From: DATKEH01 sp035546355
GTDB taxonomy: Bacteria; Acidobacteriota; Thermoanaerobaculia; Multivoradales; JAIOJS01
Direction: 5' to 3'
Assembly (NCBI GenBank): GCA_035546355.1
Contig: DATKEH010000329.1
Location: 1 to 7,727, forward strand
DNA length: 7,727 nt
Position numbers and translations under genes: made by a program. Shown here piece by piece: positions 5,849-7,727 of this stretch. Position 1 is the stretch's first letter. Every line of letters begins with the position of its first letter. The notes under the pieces were generated by a model. That model was not told the origin of the DNA. It searched no databases and saw only the letters and a list, made by a program, of their open reading frames with translations.

Positions 5849-7638
5849 GCCTCCACCTCTCTCTCCGCCGCCTCCGGGCCGTCCGCCCCCGGCGCCTGCT
5901 CGCGGCCGTACACCCGCTCCCCCGGCGGCCAGCGGGTGATGGTCACCGGCAACAGCCCGATCTGCGGATCGCCCCCTTCGCGGCGGGTGGCCATGGAGTG
6001 GGCGAGGAACCGTTGGTCGTCGCGCTCGGGGTGGTCGCGGCGCTGGTGCGCCCCACGCGACTCGGTGCGGGCCAGCGCCGAGTGGATGATGGACTCGGCG
6101 ACGGCGAGCATCATCTCCAGCTCGAGAGCGGCGATCAGCTCGGTGTTGAAGGTGAGGCTCGAGTCGTCGAGGGCGAGCCGCCGGGCTCGCCCGGCAAGCT
6201 CCCGCAGCGCCGCGACCCCCCGCTCGAGCCCCTCGCGGTCGCGGTAGATCCCGGCGCTGTCCTCCATCACCTGCTGCATGGCCTGACGCAGGTCGGCGAT
6301 CCGCTCGCCACCGCGACCTCCAGACCGCAGCGCGGCGAGCCGGCGCTCCTCGTCGGCCGCCAGGGCCAGCACCCCCGGCGACGCCTCCCCCTGCTCGCCG
6401 GCGTACCGGGCCGCCCCGCGCCCCGCCCGCGCGCCGAAAACCAGCAGCTCGGTCAGCGAGTTCGAGCCCAGACGATTGGCGCCGTTGATCGACACGCACG
6501 CCACCTCGCCGGCGGCGTAGAGCCCCGGCAGCGGCGTCGCGCCCTCGAGGTCGGTGTGGACGCCGCCCATCATGTAGTGCACGACCGGGCGCACCGGGAT
6601 CATCTCGACGACCGGGTCGAGGTTCTCGTACTTGCGGCAGAGCTCGCGCACGAAGGGCAGCTTGCCGTCGATCACCTTGGCGCCGAGGTGGCGGATGTCG
6701 AGGTGCACCACCGGACCGTAGCGGGACTCGATGGCGCGCCCCTTCTCCACTTCGTGGACGAAGGCCTGGGAGAGGCGGTCGCGCGGGCCGAGCTCCATCG
6801 AGCGCTTGACCGGCCGTGGCTCGGGCTTGCCGAGGTCGTAGTCCTGCAGGTAGCGGTAGCCGTCCTTGTTGAGCATCCAGCCGCCCTCGGCGCGGGCCGC
6901 CTCGGTGATCAGGATGCCGGTGAACGGCAGCCCGGTCGGGTGGTACTGGACGAACTCCATGTCCTTGAGCGGCACCCCCTCGCGGTAGGCCAGAGCCATG
7001 CCGTCGCCGGTCTTGATGGCGGCGTTGGTGGTGAAGGCGAAGACGCGACCGCATCCTCCGGTCGTCAGCACCACCGCCTTGGCCAGCAGGGCCCAGACCT
7101 TGCCGGTGGCGAGCTCGATCGCCACCGCCCCCTGGCAGCGCCCGTCTTCCACCAGCAGGCGGGTGACGAACCACTCGTCGTACCAGCGCAGGGCCCGGTG
7201 CCGCAGCGAGGTCTGGTAGAGGGAATGGAGCATGTGGAAGCCGGTCTTGTCGGCGGCGAACCAGGTACGCTCGGTCTTCATGCCACCGAACGGGCGGACC
7301 GCCACATGGCCGTCGTCGGTGCGGCTCCACGGGCAGCCCCAGTGCTCGAGCTGCAGCATCTCCCGCGGCGCCTCTTCGACGAAACGCTCGACCGCGTCCT
7401 GGTCGCACAGCCAGTCGCCGCCGCTGATCGTGTCGTAGGCGTGGGCGTCGAGGCTGTCGTCGGGGCGCAGCACCGCCGCCGCGCCGCCCTCGGCGGAGAC
7501 GGTGTGGCTGCGCATGGGGTAGACCTTGGAGACGACGCCGACCAACAGCTCGGGCCGCTCCTCGGCGATGGCGATCGCCGCCCTCAGCCCGGCGCCGCCG
7601 CCGCCGACGATGAGGACGTCGTGGGTCGCTGTCTCCAC
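5845..7638 (-). CDS. frdA: Fumarate reductase flavoprotein subunit FrdA
   Basis: The 597-residue catalytic subunit, interconverting fumarate and succinate on the cytoplasmic side with covalent FAD. GGGGAG (12-17) is the dinucleotide-binding loop. His45 in RSHT is the flavin-linking His. By alignment to E. coli FrdA, the active-site set is His233 (QYHPTG), Glu246 and Arg249 (TEAARAEGG), Arg286 (GPRD), His354 (HYMMGG) and Arg389 (GANRLGSN), all intact. The C-terminal helical domain (TESRGAHQRRDHPERDD) and the closing PPGERVYG are family features. E. coli FrdA has 602 residues, so this is full length. The GTG start at 7638 has GGAGGG (7643-7648) four bases upstream and begins just before the conserved HDVLIVGGG. 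It is first in a frdABCD order. The paralogue SdhA catalyses the same reaction, so physiological direction is not settled; HYMMGG followed by HTD, and GANRLGSNSL, are the FrdA form. Confidence 0.95.
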   Translation of the reverse strand: METATHDVLIVGGGGAGLRAAIAIAEERPELLVGVVSKVYPMRSHTVSAEGGAAAVLRPDDSLDAHAYDTISGGDWLCDQDAVERFVEEAPREMLQLEHWGCPWSRTDDGHVAVRPFGGMKTERTWFAADKTGFHMLHSLYQTSLRHRALRWYDEWFVTRLLVEDGRCQGAVAIELATGKVWALLAKAVVLTTGGCGRVFAFTTNAAIKTGDGMALAYREGVPLKDMEFVQYHPTGLPFTGILITEAARAEGGWMLNKDGYRYLQDYDLGKPEPRPVKRSMELGPRDRLSQAFVHEVEKGRAIESRYGPVVHLDIRHLGAKVIDGKLPFVRELCRKYENLDPVVEMIPVRPVVHYMMGGVHTDLEGATPLPGLYAAGEVACVSINGANRLGSNSLTELLVFGARAGRGAARYAGEQGEASPGVLALAADEERRLAALRSGGRGGERIADLRQAMQQVMEDSAGIYRDREGLERGVAALRELAGRARRLALDDSSLTFNTELIAALELEMMLAVAESIIHSALARTESRGAHQRRDHPERDDQRFLAHSMATRREGGDPQIGLLPVTITRWPPGERVYGREQAPGADGPEAAEREVEA

Positions 7639-7642
7639 CAGT

Positions 7643-7648
7643 CCCTCC
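7643..7648 (-). promoter_or_regulatory. Ribosome binding site of frdA
   Basis: GGAGGG on the minus strand lies four bases before the GTG at 7638 and is the strongest Shine-Dalgarno match near any possible frdA start. It supports the GTG rather than a later ATG. Confidence 0.7.
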
Positions 7649-7655
7649 GCAGGTT

Positions 7656-7677
7656 CGGCAGGGTGCCTTCCCTACCG
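7656..7677 (-). promoter_or_regulatory. Leader hairpin upstream of frdA
   Basis: On the minus strand an 8-bp stem (CGGTAGGG with CCCTGCCG, one G-U pair in RNA) closes a 6-base loop (AAGGCA). It ends seven bases before the frdA ribosome site and would lie within the leader RNA if transcription starts from the TATACT box. No T-tract follows, so it is not a standard terminator. It could protect the mRNA or modulate ribosome entry. No known riboswitch is recognised. Confidence 0.35.
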
Positions 7678-7708
7678 TCCGGAGCTCACCGGGAGTCGGT
7701 CGCGGCGC

Positions 7709-7714
7709 AGTATA
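7709..7714 (-). promoter_or_regulatory. Possible -10 box (TATACT) of the frd operon
   Basis: TATACT on the minus strand differs from TATAAT at one base and is the only AT-rich patch (within TTGTTATAC) in the gap upstream of frdA. It predicts a start near 7702 and a leader of about 65 bases. The matching -35 would fall just outside the window, so the call is incomplete. No FNR-like TTGAT-N4-ATCAA site is visible in the 89 bases upstream of frdA. Confidence 0.45.
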
Positions 7715-7727
7715 ACAACGGCGTCGG

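Noticed and set aside
5249..6247. Plus-strand open frame opposite frdA/frdB.
   Set aside because: Lies opposite two certain genes, shows no domain and has shadow-like composition (Ala/Arg/Ser/His-rich).
5849..7408. Upstream extension of the frdB frame through frdA, suggesting a giant fused protein.
   Set aside because: Only the part from the ATG at 5848 resembles FrdB; the rest is an out-of-frame reading of frdA. The ATGA overlap marks the real junction.

Overview
The window is GC-rich bacterial DNA with dense coding and no RNA genes, mobile elements or CRISPR arrays that I can see. The layout suggests a soil- or sediment-type bacterium outside the Enterobacteria. A Ser/Thr kinase fused to a TolB-like domain and TPRs is typical of Acidobacteriota and is also seen in related GC-rich phyla such as Gemmatimonadota and Myxococcota. 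That placement is an inference from gene architecture and base composition; no marker gene is present.

Left part (1-3678, + strand): a Ser/Thr protein kinase with a TolB-like and TPR C-terminal half is cut by the window edge inside its glycine-rich loop. After 39 bases comes a berberine-bridge-type FAD oxidase with a GTG start. A TACAAT box and a small inverted repeat sit immediately before that GTG, so this gene may be read from its own leaderless transcript.

Middle (3679-3778): a 100-base gap between converging genes, holding only GC-rich hairpins.

Right part (3779-7727, - strand): an E. coli-type quinol:fumarate reductase operon read right to left, frdA-frdB-frdC-frdD, followed by a small TPR protein gene. 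frdA/frdB overlap by ATGA, frdB/frdC overlap by GTGA, and frdC/frdD are 3 bases apart with the frdD ribosome site inside the end of frdC. The TPR gene follows 43 bases after frdD. FrdA carries the flavin-linking His and the catalytic His/Glu/Arg set, FrdB carries all cysteines for three Fe-S clusters, and FrdC and FrdD keep the known menaquinone-site residues. Together they should form a four-subunit, haem-free (type D) membrane enzyme linking menaquinol/menaquinone to fumarate/succinate. A -10-like TATACT box and a leader hairpin lie upstream of frdA.

Nothing here is clearly a new system. The points most worth a second look are the unexplained TPR gene attached to the frd operon, the probable leaderless start of the oxidase, the frdA leader hairpin, and the absence of a membrane segment in the kinase hybrid.
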